Source of the DNA: Phlebotomus papatasi
Taxonomy: Eukaryota > Arthropoda > Insecta > Diptera > Psychodidae
Reading direction: 5' to 3'
NCBI RefSeq assembly: GCF_024763615.1
Contig: NC_077223.1
Location: forward strand, 8,804,001 to 8,868,000
DNA length: 64,000 bases
Translations under genes and position numbers: made by a program
In this document: piece after piece, positions 34,375 to 45,855 of the stretch
Numbering within the stretch: position 1 is the first letter of the stretch
How the letters are laid out: each line of letters opens with the position of its first letter
The notes under the pieces: generated by a model
What the model was told of the DNA's origin: nothing
Seen by the model: the letters and a program-made list of their open reading frames with translations, nothing else
Database searches by the model: none

Positions 34375-37300
34375 TTAATCTTCTATTTCCATTTTGATAA
34401 GAGATGAATGGTAATTGTCCTCTCCAAACCAATTCACATGCTCCTCCAGAAATTCCAAGAATTCACCGAGATATTCCATCAAGTACTTCACTTTTTCCTC
34501 TGACATATTCCCCACAGAATGTGTAAGGAATTCCGGGAGTTTTATAAGTAATCGTGCTAAATGGGGTGCTCCGTAGATCATAGACGGCTCTGGTGGAGCA
34601 TTTGATGGTAGAAGATGCCAAGCCAGTGTATTCTGAAGAAGTATTTTCAGTCGAAACGGCACTGAAGCATTAAATGGCTGAACACTGCGAAGAATTTCAG
34701 CAATAGCCGCAGCAAAAGGCATAGCGCCTTCGGATTCCCCTTCTGCTCCTGTTTCCAATTTGTAAGACCTCAATCTCCTCCTAGCTGTATCATCAGTAAC
34801 ATCTGTGGAACTATTTGGAGTGGATTTTTCCGAAACACTGGGAAAAATGATATCTGTGAAGGATTTCTCCGAAGGAATGTACGTAAAAGACTTGAGATTT
34901 TCCTCATCCAAAACACTTTCAGCCTGTTGTCGCTCTTGTTGGTACAGCAAATGATCCTTCAGTGTAAAATCAAAGTAAATTCTCAGTCCATCTGCCACTT
35001 CCTTGTACAAATTCAACCTATTAGTGAGTTTTTCAGTGTCTAGAGGAGAATCAGTTCTTGTAGCACTATTTCGCCTCTTTCGCTGATCCTGACGAATGTG
35101 ATTGCAAATCATCTTCACCGAACATTGTTTTACAAACTTCTCAAGAATCGTGACAATGGGCAGAGGGGCCGGCAGTACCGAAAGTCTGCTCTCTTGCGTT
35201 ATCATACGATGATCAAATTCCAGAAGTTGCTTCAGTGTCTTACTAACTTGTATGATTACCTTTTCATTTTCCACCTGACCACTTCCACTTTCAGCCGAGC
35301 TGCTGTAGGACTCTGTATCATTGTCCTGCATCTGCAGCTCATTTTCCACCTTGCCAGCAACCGGAAGTGACAATGTGACGGGTTCTGTGGATGCCTCAAT
35401 GCCTCCACTACTTTTGCTCTTCTTCCTGTCCTTGCGGTACAAATAGGCACCCCTGAAGTAAAAACAATTTAGCTTCCTTCCACGATAGAGATAAAATGGA
35501 AAGACTTACAAGCAAAGCTGAGATTTCTCAGCCAAATCCTTCTGCAGCTGACGATTGACAATATTGTCCTTCAGCACAAAGGACTCGTTCACTTTCCTGT
35601 CCCAGCTACTGTTCCAGCCTTTGGAAAATACACAATTTGCAATCAATAAATCGCGAGTTAAATGAACATTCAGCTAAGCAGATTCGCTATATTAGATTAC
35701 AGTGGGGACGGTTCCTCGCGGAACCGCTGCACCCAGGCCTCCTTTTGGGCCCATTATGCATCCCCGGTTAAATTAATCCCTGTTAAGGGCAAGATGGTGC
35801 AAGCCAGCCCGTTATTCGGATAAACTCCATTAAACAGGGCGGCTTCAATCTTGATTGATCCGCTATATACTAAAGGTAAAGTTTCATGTTATAAGACTAC
35901 CTGTTGACTTAGAGTAGTTGGTGTTAATTCAGATTTTTTTCGCAACAACAAATAGGAACAGAATCTCTTGTTTAATAATTATAGTAGGAGAGACCGGATA
36001 TTTGGAACACTTTTTCTTACTTTAACATCGAGGCAAAAAAATATTTGAATCAGGCGGGATTACACAAGGTATGTTCAAAATGTAAGATGAATTTTTAAAT
36101 TTTGAGTGTTATGTACATCCGATCGATTCTTAACTCTTTCCGGACCACAACATACCCAGCGAACGATTTTCAGTAAAACTCACTTTATTGTAAGTCTTAG
36201 TGGTCAAATATGATACTTTTGTAGAGAAAGAATTTTTTCCGCCTCTGGGAAATTGGAAAACTCATGGGAACTCTAGTCCCCTAAAGAACACAAAGGATAC
36301 AAACTTGGACAAACTTCAATTTTCCAAAAGCCAATAATATCAATTTTGTGAATTATTTTTGCGTGTCAAATGACTCCTTTACAATGTTGATCACTAAAAC
36401 AAGAAGAATTATTGACCAGTATCTTGTGGGATGTCCAGGAAGTGCTAAAAAGGACACCCAGCTCCTGCTTGCCAACAGATTCCTCAAAATATTTCACAGA
36501 ATAACACTTTAACACACATTTCTCTCAACACGATGTTATTGCAGACACATTAAGCTTTCTCAAGAGCCAAAAAAACACTTCCTGGACAATCAGAATTCAC
36601 CAAAATCTGGAAGAATAGGAAAAACTTCCCCGAAAGCAATCTCCTTCGCTGCCAAATGTCAAAATTATCGGCCATATTGACAAAAATTTCGCTCCCGCTT
36701 GAATTTTCTTACAAGGTTGGTGTCAAAAAGCAAATGGCGGGCATTGGCGGGATAACCTTACATTTGACCTCAAGATTCTTGCGGACAAGAATTCCCATCA
36801 ACTTTGAACAAGTTTTTTGAAAATTTATGAAAAAATTGTTTTTCGAATTTATGTCATCTGTAATTGATAGTTATCATACTTATTGGCCCCGAGAGGTTTT
36901 TCCTTATTCGGGTCTAGAAATATGAAAAAAGTCACAATATGTGCAAGGAAGCAGAAAATCGAAAATTCACGATTTTTGACCAAGAATATCTTAGCTCAGG
37001 AGTTAATTGGGATCCTGCCAAAAATATCCTAGATTTGGACATCCTTATAGTTTGTAATCATCCACAAGAATCGGAATTTTATCGATTCTAAATAGTCTAA
37101 AAAAAATATTTTTTCCATGGGTACCCAGAGTCCCAAAGGAGACGAAAGAGAACGAGAGAAAGACGAAGTACATGGCAATCAGTCCCGCCAAAACATCACG
37201 GTTAATTTTAGTTGAGGTCCTTAAAAGCTTCAAATATCTCGGATCTATAGTGCTCCCATGCTCTGTTAACAATATTCCGTTATCGAAACGCTCATCGAAG

Positions 37301-40179
37301 ATCATAATATATAAAACCATTGTAAGGCCCATTGCCAATTATGGGTTAGAGGCAGGGGCGTAGGAACGAAATTTGCTCACGGGGGGGGGGGGGCAATTTT
37401 TTTTTTACTTTTCAAATTTTTTAAAATATACACACCCTTAATGGCCTCTACACACTAGAGATATTTATGTCCATATTAAAAGGTTTTTCCTACACAATCG
37501 TAGGGAATTTGCTCAAATATGGACATAAATTTCTCTAGTGTGTAGAAGCCATAAGTGTCATGTAAATTAGAAGATCAAAAGTTAGTTTATATTTTTTATT
37601 GGTTAAATCTATAGATAAACTATCTTAGAATATACCATATAAATATTTCAGAAGCTTATTCGAAGTAACAGAGCCCAAACCAAATGAGCGCCGAACAGAT
37701 TAGCATGTGCTCAAAAATTTAAAGCGTATTTTCCCCACTTCTCATATTTAAAATTTTGTCGAATTTGCGGGAAAGATAAAAAAAAACTTATAGACCAAAT
37801 TAAATGAATAAAGGCTTATTCTCTTCAGCATTAAATTCTCTTCTAGTTGAACTAAAAGAATTGTTGAAAACTTATTTTTAATTTTTTTAGAGCATGTGAA
37901 AGTCAAAATTTTATCCCAAAAAGCTTTTTTTCAAAAACCTTGAAAAAAAGTTCCGATTTAGCGATTTTGTTCGGGTTTTCTTAGTTTAACTATGAAATAC
38001 ACAAATGGAAATTGATTTTTTTCTCAGATAAAAATTACGAACTGCAGATTATCCTGAAATAAGGGAGTAGTGCGACGAGGCGCTCAAGAAAAATTCAAGA
38101 ATATTGACCGTTTTCTTCTCCTCCAAAGAGAAAATACGAAAACTAGCTAAGTTTTGGCCTTCTAATTAACACTCACCCATTAATTCACAATGCATTAGGG
38201 TGGGGCGGAGTCTAAATTAGGACACCAAAAATTAACAGTTTCCTTTTTATGATTTTACGCGATTTTTCATACGAGAAGGACACGATCAAGTCTTTATTTT
38301 TTCGAAAAAAAAAATTACAAAATGGCTGTCTAAAGTACTTCACTAGAGCGTTTTGTTGCAGTACTCCCTAATTAAAGTGAAATGTGTATCTGATTATTCT
38401 TATATGAAGAAAATTTAAAATAATTTTCGATTTTCATAGGTTTTTTTTCATATTTAAACCAAGAAAAACTAGAAAAAATCTTGAAATCACGTGCTTCAAA
38501 TTTTTTATGTTTGCTCAAGTGCATGTAAAATTTACTCGACAGTCTTTGGCTTTCGTCTATGTATTTTCGAAAATACAATCATTTTTATTAGACATAAGTT
38601 TTCAAAAAACGTTTTTAATAAAAACAGCGAAACCAAGAGGCTTCACAAATGTTTAAGGGTTGATCCTGGTTTCAAATTGCAAAAATGTGTTTTTCTTGAT
38701 TTTTTATTGTAATATGAATTTCTGATAAGTTAAAAAATGTACTATAAGTGTTCTAGTTCTTACATTTGAGAGAAATCCGAAAAAGTTAAAATAACATTCC
38801 GGAAATATTTATTTTACCCTGCATTATTGATCCGAAATCGGTGTAAATACTATGATTTTTAGGTGTATTATGGGTTAAAGTTACCCTTTTCCATGTTTAT
38901 TTTACACTTAAAAAGGTGTAAAATGAACATTAATTATGTTGATATATTTTTACACCTAAAAAGTGTTAAAATTATGAGGAAAAAAAGTTAATCGCACCCC
39001 CATTTTTTTCTCAGTGTGAATTACTTATAAAACTTTTTTTAAATTCTGTATTTTATTAACACTTCGAAGAACCCTAACTAAAAGTGTCACGGAAGGACCA
39101 AGTGGCAGCCGCTGCCACTTATCGGATTTTACATAATATTTTAATATTTTTACATATATTTTAACATTCGGAGCCTCAGTCAGTTCTTTTCTGGTGTCTG
39201 AATCAGAAATTTCACCTCCTTGGGTACTGTATCTAAAGATTTTTAACCATTCGATGTTTTCATTTTTATCAGAATCATGGCGTCAGGGAAAGTGGTCTGC
39301 ATTTGAATGCGGCAGCCTTTGAATATTTCAATTTTTCTCTTATTTTTCAAAGCAAAAATTCTACATATGAACAATAGTTAAAACTATTAACTATTTTCTA
39401 TTAACTTCGATTAACAAAATGGATTTTGAGCTTTGGTAAATAAGAGAAAAATTGAATAATTCCCATAATTATTCATATTTCATACATATTTCCCAATTCA
39501 ATATTTCCCATAATTCTTCTCAATAATTTGCAAAAACACTTTCAATTTGTTCTTTTAAGGCTTTTATACACTAACAATCAAGAAAATTACATCTGCAGAA
39601 CGTCAAACTGCCATATAAAATGCATATGGCAGGTACTGCCACTTGGTCCTTCCGAGTGCAGTTTTTTGTTTTTGCAATATATTTACATTAATATTTAATT
39701 TTTATTAAAAAATTTATAACGAAAAAATAGCCAGATAAATTCTGCACGCATTCAATCGGGTCTCCAGGCGAAATAATATATTCTTCACTATAAAAAATTA
39801 AATTGAAAACTAAATTGGCAGCGGCTGCCACTAGGGTCCTTCCAAGTGTTAAAAAAAAATATTAGAAAATAAGCTTCTAAATTAATTTTAAATGTAACGA
39901 TTAGATTGTTTTAGAATCTCTTAAAATAAGAGGTATTGGACATTCTCTAAATTTCGAATCTGGGATTATTGTAAACTTAGCATATAAACGTAGCCATTCT
40001 CTCTTACCTTGGAAGTGAATCAAGTACTCGACAACGCGCTTTCCTCTGCGATCTCTGCTATCGAAGATCTCAAGAACTTTGCTGTCGTAGAGGACTTTGG
40101 CTTTTGTTGGATCTGGCTCGTAGCAGAGGACTCTCTCTCCCTCAGAAAAAGCGTATTTTATGCCTCTCGTCGACACCAT
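34375..40179 (-). CDS. msl-3: MSL3 homologue: chromodomain plus MRG domain, 452 aa, 3 exons
   Basis: Exons 40008-40179, 35510-35618 and 34375-35452 join in phase (172+109+1078 nt = 453 codons). MSL3 is the reader subunit of the MSL histone H4K16 acetyltransferase complex, which serves dosage compensation in fruit flies and gene activation generally. The chromodomain (about 8-90) begins YAFSEGERVLCYEPDPTKAK and runs through EYLIHFQGWNSSWDRKVNES across the first splice. After an acidic linker, the MRG domain (about 159-452) shows VTILEKFVKQ, EVADGLRIYFDFTLKDHLLY, an inserted hydrophilic stretch (about 275-337), and WHLLPSNAPPEPSMIYGAPH with LARLLIKLPEF. The long insertion and PDPTKAKVLYD favour MSL3 over MRG15. 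Intron 1 is 4.4 kb. The start codon is 475 bp from that of HAT1 on the other strand. Confidence 0.92.
35701..35870 (-). mobile_element. 3' end of a LINE, truncated copy
   Basis: On the minus strand this reads TAATGGAGTTTATCCGAATA, GGGGATGCATAATGGGCCCA and AGGAGGCCTGGGTGCA, matching 58470-58585 (TAATGGAATTTATCCGAAGG, GGGGATGCATAAGGGGCTCA, GGAGGCCTGGATGCA). One frame gives LMEFIRITGWL, like the last residues of I/R1-type ORF2 proteins. It lies in intron 1 of MSL3 and is noticeably GC-richer than its surroundings. Confidence 0.6.
37443..37550. mobile_element. Short fold-back MITE (GGCCTCTACACAC ends), 108 bp
   Basis: GGCCTCTACACACTAGAGA faces TCTCTAGTGTGTAGAAGCC; inner arms TTTATGTCCATATT and AATATGGACATAAAT also pair; TAGGGAATTTGCTC sits in the loop. 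It belongs with 22045-22182. Confidence 0.7.
38765..39016. mobile_element. CACTGAGA MITE, copy 3
   Basis: TTTGAGAGAAATCCGAAAAA at the left and TTTTTTTCTCAGTG at the right. The interior (GATCCGAAATCGGTGTAAAT, GGTGTAAAATGAACATTAAT) aligns with copies 2 and 4. Intron 1 of MSL3. Confidence 0.8.
39060..39848. mobile_element. TTAA-flanked element with GGCAGCNGCTGCC palindromes, 789 bp
   Basis: TTAA borders at 39056-39059 and 39849-39852. Ends CACTTCGAAGAACCCTA and, inverted, CACTTGGAAGGACCCTA. Near each end is TGGCAGCCGCTGCCA or its variant, and GGCAGGTACTGCC occurs once more inside, next to a repeated GGTCCTTCC. Non-coding; TTAA target and end length suggest a piggyBac-type MITE. Confidence 0.6.
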
Positions 40180-40654
40180 TCCTCCCTTGCCAGAAACACC
40201 CTTGCAATTGTCACCAATAGTTTAACTTTTTCACTTGAACTTTTGCACAAAAATACTCAAAAATACACTTTTTAGGCAAATCCACGCAAATTTAAAAGGT
40301 ATTTCCTGCAAAACTGCCCAATTTTTGCAGTAAAATAGAGGCGCACTCACTCCACGCACCTGAAAATGCGGCGTGTTTGTTTTGGGAAATTTCTTCACTT
40401 GACATTTTGACTGTCAGATGGTAGAGGGAAATTTTTAGAAGTGGGGAGTTTTTGTGGGTTTTTACTTTTTGCCTTTTTTCTTGGCTTCCTGTGAATATTA
40501 ACAAAAGGATATTAAAATTCATCACGTGGATAGACTGGGAGTGAATAGGAATAGAAATACAGCTAGGAAAAGTATCCTAGAAGGCAGAGTTTCATTGAGT
40601 GTTTTCCCGCCTTAAATGTGGCTTGTGTTTTCAACGTAAAAGAGAACCTGAAAA
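40180..40654. promoter_or_regulatory. Shared promoter interval between MSL3 (-) and HAT1 (+)
   Basis: The start codons are 475 bp apart and divergent. No TATA box; transcription probably starts from dispersed sites on both sides. Short open frames here lack conserved features. Confidence 0.5.
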
Positions 40655-41958
40655 ATGTTTGATCTGGAAAAGGAGCTACCCAATTACGTGTCTGAAGCTG
40701 TGGATGCTGTGGAGTTCAAGCTAGGTAAATCAAGTTAGCCATTGCAGCCCTAGAGCCCCTTTGGTTGAGGATTGAATGGTACTTACACTGTGTGTTTTTT
40801 GCAGTGAGGGATGTTTCAGACTTGGAAGATGACAGGACAACCTTCCATCCTGTTATGGCCCATCAGATTTTCGGGGAAAATGAGAAGATATTCGGCTACA
40901 AGGATTTAAAGGTGAAGCTGTACTACACAGCTGGGCCACTGAACATCTTCCTCAGCATCGATTACAGCCATAAGCTTTCCTTTGAGGAGCACAATATCAC
41001 TCCCGACGACATAACCTCTCTCATCTCCGAGAAACTCCCTGCCGGATGCTACTACACCAACATCGATGAGTTCTGCAATGTGGTACGCAAAGCAGATGCC
41101 TTCCAGCCCTTCGGAGACAAAATTGTCCAATTTGATGTGCAGACAGGAGATTCCGGGAATGAAAGACACTTTGAGATTTACTTCTGTGACCCTACAACTC
41201 CAAAATTTTTCTCCTACCATGCTCGTTTTGAATCTTTTATCATGTGGTACATCGATGCTGCCAGCTACATTGAACAGGATGATCACCGATGGCTCTTCTT
41301 TTTCTGCTACGAGAAGTACGTGAATAAGGACGGAAAGACTTGCTATGCTTCTGCCGGATATGGAACTGTCTACCAATACTACGCCTATCCAGAGCACGTG
41401 CGCCCTCGTATCAGCCAGCTTATCGTCCTGCCTCCGTTCCAGAAATTGGGCATCGGCTCCAGGCTCATCAGAACCATCTACGATCACTTTGAATCCAACA
41501 AAAAAGTCCTCGATATTACCGTTGAGGATCCCTCGGAAGACTTCCAAAGCATCCGGAACTACATCGATGCAAAGCTCTGCAAGGATCTCCCGGCATTCCA
41601 GCCGGAAAAGCTCCGTGGTGGTTTCTGCAAGGAAATGGTGACTGAGGCAAAAGCCAAGGCCAAGATCAATCCTCTTCAGTGTCGGCGCATTTATGAGATC
41701 CTCAGACTGTTTCACACAAATACCAACAATGACGAAGAGTATCGCCTGTATCGGCTGGATGTGAAGAAGCGCCTCAATATGATGTACATCGTGCATAAGA
41801 GGAACATCGAGAAGGCCGAGAAGAGGGGAATGGATGTAACTGCTGCAAAACTGGGCATGACTCCGCTCACCGAAAGGCTGGAACAGCTCCAGGAGGAATA
41901 CAATATGTTAGAACATGAGTATCACCGTGTCATTAAGAAGCTGAAGGAGCTGAATTGA
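40655..41958 (+). CDS. HAT1: Histone acetyltransferase type B catalytic subunit (HAT1), 407 aa, 2 exons
   Basis: Exons 40655-40724 and 40805-41958 join as AAG CTA G|TG AGG, 407 codons plus stop. HAT1 acetylates newly made histone H4 at Lys5 and Lys12 with acetyl-CoA, working with an RbAp46/48 partner before chromatin assembly. The N-terminal HAT1 domain (FHPVMAHQIFGENEKIFGYK, about 37-56) is followed by the GNAT core: YGTVYQYYAYPEHVRPRISQ, the acetyl-CoA loop QKLGIG (236-241) and the acidic site in DITVEDPSEDF (E264 is the likely general base). The C-terminus is helical and charged, ending KKLKELN. Length agrees with the family. AATAAA at 41985-41990, 27 bp after the stop, is a good polyadenylation signal. 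Identification is secure. Confidence 0.97.
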
Positions 41959-42115
41959 GGATCCATTTGTCCAATATTTTCTCAAATAAAAAGATTTTTC
42001 TGTTTTCATTTTAATTTAATTTTTGTTTTTTTTTAATTCTATTAGGTTGCCCTTTTTGCCCTTATTATACCCCAAATATCTTGACTTAATGAAAAAAATA
42101 CATCAAAAAAGTTTA

Positions 42116-42642
42116 GGGGAAAGTGGCGCACTTTTGAAAGTGGAGCACCTTTGAAATTGAGATTTTTCTCCTAAGTGGAACTGAGTCATATCGTCATATC
42201 ATAATGTAATTTAGCTTCTCAATCTGTTTGTGCAGCTAAACTATATCACGATAAGGCTCAATTTTATTTAAAAATACAGTAGAGTCTCTCAAATCTGAAT
42301 CTCTCAAATTCGAACGCCGTTTGGATTCAAAATGTCAATTGTGAGGTTATGTTAGAAAGTTCTCTAGGTGAATGAAAATCATATATATGTGCTTCTTCCT
42401 GAATGTTTACATACATTATTATCGTATAAAATGGAAAGGACGTATGTTACCACTAAAACTTGCGAGAAAGTACAAGAATTTGATTCAAAGTACAATTTAA
42501 TCTCACATAAATTTCGTTGGTTTTGAAAAAATCGTTCGAATTTGGGAGGTGAGAAATGTCAAAAATACCCCCCAAGCGTTCGAATTTAGAAGACTCTACT
42601 GTAGATGAAAAATCTCAATTTCAAAGGTGCCCCACTTCTCCC
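42116..42642. mobile_element. GGGGAAAGT-type MITE carrying a nested pogo-like element
   Basis: Outer ends GGGGAAAGTGGCGCAC and GTGCCCCACTTCTCCC between TA dinucleotides; the arms continue (TTTGAAATTGAGATTTTT with AAAAATCTCAATTTCAAA). The element at 42277-42601 sits at the centre, in the right arm. Confidence 0.7.
42277..42601. mobile_element. pogo-like MITE, 325 bp, TA target, nested
   Basis: CAGTAGAGTCTCTCAAATCT at the left, TTAGAAGACTCTACTG at the right, flanked by TA. ATACCCCCCAAGCGTTCGAA near the right end matches the insert at 12780-13045. Non-coding. Confidence 0.75.
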
Positions 42643-42863
42643 TAATGAGCAAACTTGGACAAATTTCGCCCATTCACATGCCAGGGTTTGGTTCTCGAAA
42701 AGTGTCTCGGCTAAAAAGGTAAAATCGGTAAAATGCTTTATTGAATATAAAATGTCGTTGGTGTTTGAAAAATTCAAACAAAATTTCGAAAAACTAAAAA
42801 TTTGCACCAGTTAAAAAATTTTATGAAATGGCACAGCAAATTGTTAAAGAAGTTATAGTATAC

Positions 42864-43115
42864 CACTGAGAAAAAAAAGAGGGTGTGATTAACTTTTTTC
42901 CTCAGAACTTTAACACATTTTAGATGTAAAAATATATAAATATTTTTTAATGTTAATTTTACGCCTTATTAAGAGTAAAATTAACATGAAAAAGATACCT
43001 TTAACCCCTAATACACCTAAAAAGCATAGTATTTACACCGATTTCGGATCAATAATGCAGGGTAAAATTAACATTTCCGGAATATTATTTTAACTTTTTC
43101 GGATTTCTCTCAGTG
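42864..43115. mobile_element. CACTGAGA MITE, copy 4
   Basis: CACTGAGAAAAAAAAGAGGG at the left, TTTCGGATTTCTCTCAGTG at the right. Same interior as copies 1-3, in the orientation of copy 1. Confidence 0.85.
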
Positions 43116-43834
43116 ACTCTGTCTCAAATTCGGGCATTTGGGACCGAAATAAAACCCCGAATTAGAGAGAAATTCGGGCGTAAACTTGAAATGCAACGAT
43201 TTTTTGTTCATTTTCATACTCATACAGTATCAGACTGTATACAGACTCATCATTAGAAAGATCTCGATCTCCGATAAAATATAAACTGAAATTTCATCGA
43301 AATCGCTTCGTAAACCCCGAAAATATGGTCCGGTCAAGACATTTTCGATTGTACCTCAGGTCAGGGAACATCAAGGGAGGAGTGCGATCCACCGTTGGAA
43401 AGGTCTCGACCTCAGCTTCAGCATACTAAAATTTAAAGAAAAAGCATCGTCTAGTTTTCCGAATATACGAAATTGAATTTTCGAAAATCGATATTCAGAT
43501 TAATCGGACTTCGATTAAATGAAATGAATTTCGGATGTCGTCAGAAGAGCTGTAAAATTTTACGAAAACTTTAAAAAACACCAAATTTTTTCAAATCCTG
43601 ACAATTAAAAACGGAGATACAGTAGGTAGACTCTCGCTAATCTGTGAGAGCGGCACCGAAATGTCACAGGGATTGAGATTGATAAACATGAAATCTTTTG
43701 AAATCCAACGTTTTTTTTTGTTTTAATAAAACCATTATTTAATTCAAGCTCTTAGGCATATAAAATTTTCTGAAATTTTTATTTTAAAATCTTAAAAATT
43801 CAGCCTTGGTACTTGATTCCTGTAAGCAAATGAG

Positions 43835-44355
43835 TTAACCCTTTAAAGACGATTGGAACACCGGTGTCCCATAGAGAAAATAATTTTTCCTGACTAACCT
43901 AAAGTAATTTTTTTCTTATGTCTGTACATAATTGTAAAGTAGAAGGTTGAAGGAATCTAGGATATTTTTCGCAAGTCTCCAGCTATTTGCTAGTAAATTT
44001 TTAAGCTAAAAAATGACGAATTTTTACATTCTCAAATTCATAATCGATTTTATTTATTTTTTAAATACTTCCATTTTTTTTAAGCAAAACCCTTTTGGCA
44101 ATGAAAACTACAATACTCATACGTAATATTTTTCATTAAAGCGAAAAATATTATTCATTGGTATTGTCAGAAAAATTACTTAAATTTTTGGGCTATTTTT
44201 GTACCTATCTTTCATAGAAGCAAAAAACATACCGAATCAGACTCTGTTGGACTTTCCAAGGTTAGATATAAGACTTATTATTGATTATGTTTCTCAGTTT
44301 AATTTTTATTGTTGATTTTCAGTCCGTAAAAAGTGTCTCGCCGTTAAAGGGTTAA
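43835..44355. mobile_element. TTAA-flanked piggyBac-like MITE, uninterrupted copy, 521 bp
   Basis: TTAACCCTTTAAAGACGATT...GCCGTTAAAGGGTTAA. It aligns with 12383-13173 from end to end except for the 266-bp insert there. It has ACACCGGTGTCCC just inside the left end. Non-coding. Confidence 0.8.
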
Positions 44356-45174
44356 ACTTATACTTCAACGGTAGATATTAAAAAAAAACAAATGAAATTT
44401 GGAGTTTTAGGAAAATTTTGTACAAAGAATCGGTGTATTTTACACCACGTTTCGTCTTGTAAAATAAGTTGTAAGTCCATCGTTCAAATACGAGTTAAAC
44501 GAGTTAAACTCATCAGCTCGCAGGAAATGTAATTGTACTTGTACCGAAAGTAATTCTTTTTTTAGGCGTCTCCAAAAATTAGTCCCCAAGGGCTGAATTT
44601 AAAATTCACTTTTTTGCATTTTTAATTTTTAAATTTTTTAAATGAAAAATTTCAAAAACTAATTAAAATGATGTGCTTTTGCATGCTTAAGAGCTTGAAT
44701 TAAATAAATTTTTATTATGGTGAAAAGTAAAGAAAATATGCTGTTTTTTAGGATGCATGACCCCAGTAACTTTTTAAGTAATTTTCATTAAATAAAATAC
44801 CAAGCTGAGGATATATAAGAGTAATCATTAATTTTCCAGAGACTAATAGTCCATTTTGCCTTGGGTCTATCTTGGAAAATCTTTAAAATAATTGCTTTAT
44901 ATTTAGTCAAAAATATAATCCCCCAAAACAGTATTAATTTGGAGTTTTATGCCAATTGGTCTATTAGTTATTCATTTAACTATTTCTATAACTGTATTTG
45001 TATTTTTTTTTATCGGAAATGAATAAAATTTGGTGTACTTGTAAAGATGCACTGTATTCCACGGATCGGAAGGGACTTAATAAGGTGTTCAACGGATAAT
45101 TGATTCTGGATTAAAAGTAAACTAACGGAGTGCATCCTTGCTATAGTTAGTTGGTAAGCAGTAGCGAATATTTT

Positions 45175-45324
45175 TTAACCTTTTAAGGACGAGTGGGACA
45201 TGGGTGTCCTGGGTGTCCCAAAAACGAAAACAATTTTTTTGACTAAGCTTTGTCCTCTAAGAAGTCCGGAAAATCCGTTTTTATTTTTGGGACACCGGTG
45301 TCCCATTCGTCCTTAAAGGGTTAA
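45175..45324. mobile_element. Minimal TTAA-flanked MITE, 150 bp
   Basis: TTAACCTTTTAAGGACGAGT...TTCGTCCTTAAAGGGTTAA with GGGACACCGGTGTCCC near the right end. Only the termini of the 43835 family remain, almost back to back. It lies 425 bp upstream of the TATA box of channel gene A. Confidence 0.75.
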
Positions 45325-45749
45325 AAATTAATTCAATTTTTGGGCAATAGTGAGAGACAACCAACGGGTCCGAGAAACAATCTTTCCTTACCAATATCTG
45401 CAAATTGGGCCTAGTCAATTTCTGGTAAAACGTTGCACTAATTTCTGTACATTTTTCTCCGTTTTTTTGTGATGTGTTTTCCCAAAAAGAAAAATACCCC
45501 TTTAGTTTTAGCTTGCAAAAGTCACATTTTTCTGAATGAGTATCTCGTGCATGTTTTTATCAAATTTCTTAGTTAGTATTACGCTCAAGGGTAAAGGTGT
45601 GGACTATGCAATATTTCTCAATCCTTTCTCATATTTTTCTACTCATTTGCATTCAGTTGAATTTTCAGGATACTTTTCCAACATAAATTACCTCTTGATG
45701 AGAACCAAGTTTTACAGCGATATCCCAAGAGAGTGATACATTCCTCGCC

Positions 45750-45757
45750 TATAAAAG
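45750..45757 (+). promoter_or_regulatory. TATA box of channel gene A
   Basis: TATAAAAG, followed about 35 bp on by TTCAGT, an insect initiator-like site. The surrounding 200 bp is almost the same in gene C and recognisable in gene B. Confidence 0.75.
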
Positions 45758-45855
45758 TGCTTGGGTATCATTTTATTAACACAGTTCAGTGATAGATTCT
45801 GGTGAGAGTGAAACGAAGAAGTGCAATAAAAAAGGGATATTTGGGATTAATTGCA

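Larger units (their letters stand above)
41959..45749. other. Gene-free spacer between HAT1 and the pickpocket cluster
   Basis: 3.8 kb of AT-rich DNA with five transposon-like elements (listed separately). About 43620-43690 has an isolated GTAGACTCTCGCTAATCTGT, one end of a further pogo-like copy. No gene-like open frame or plausible exon was seen. Confidence 0.6.

Noticed and set aside
40906..41796. 296-codon minus-strand open frame
   Set aside because: Antisense of the HAT1 exon 2, which has all catalytic motifs on the other strand.
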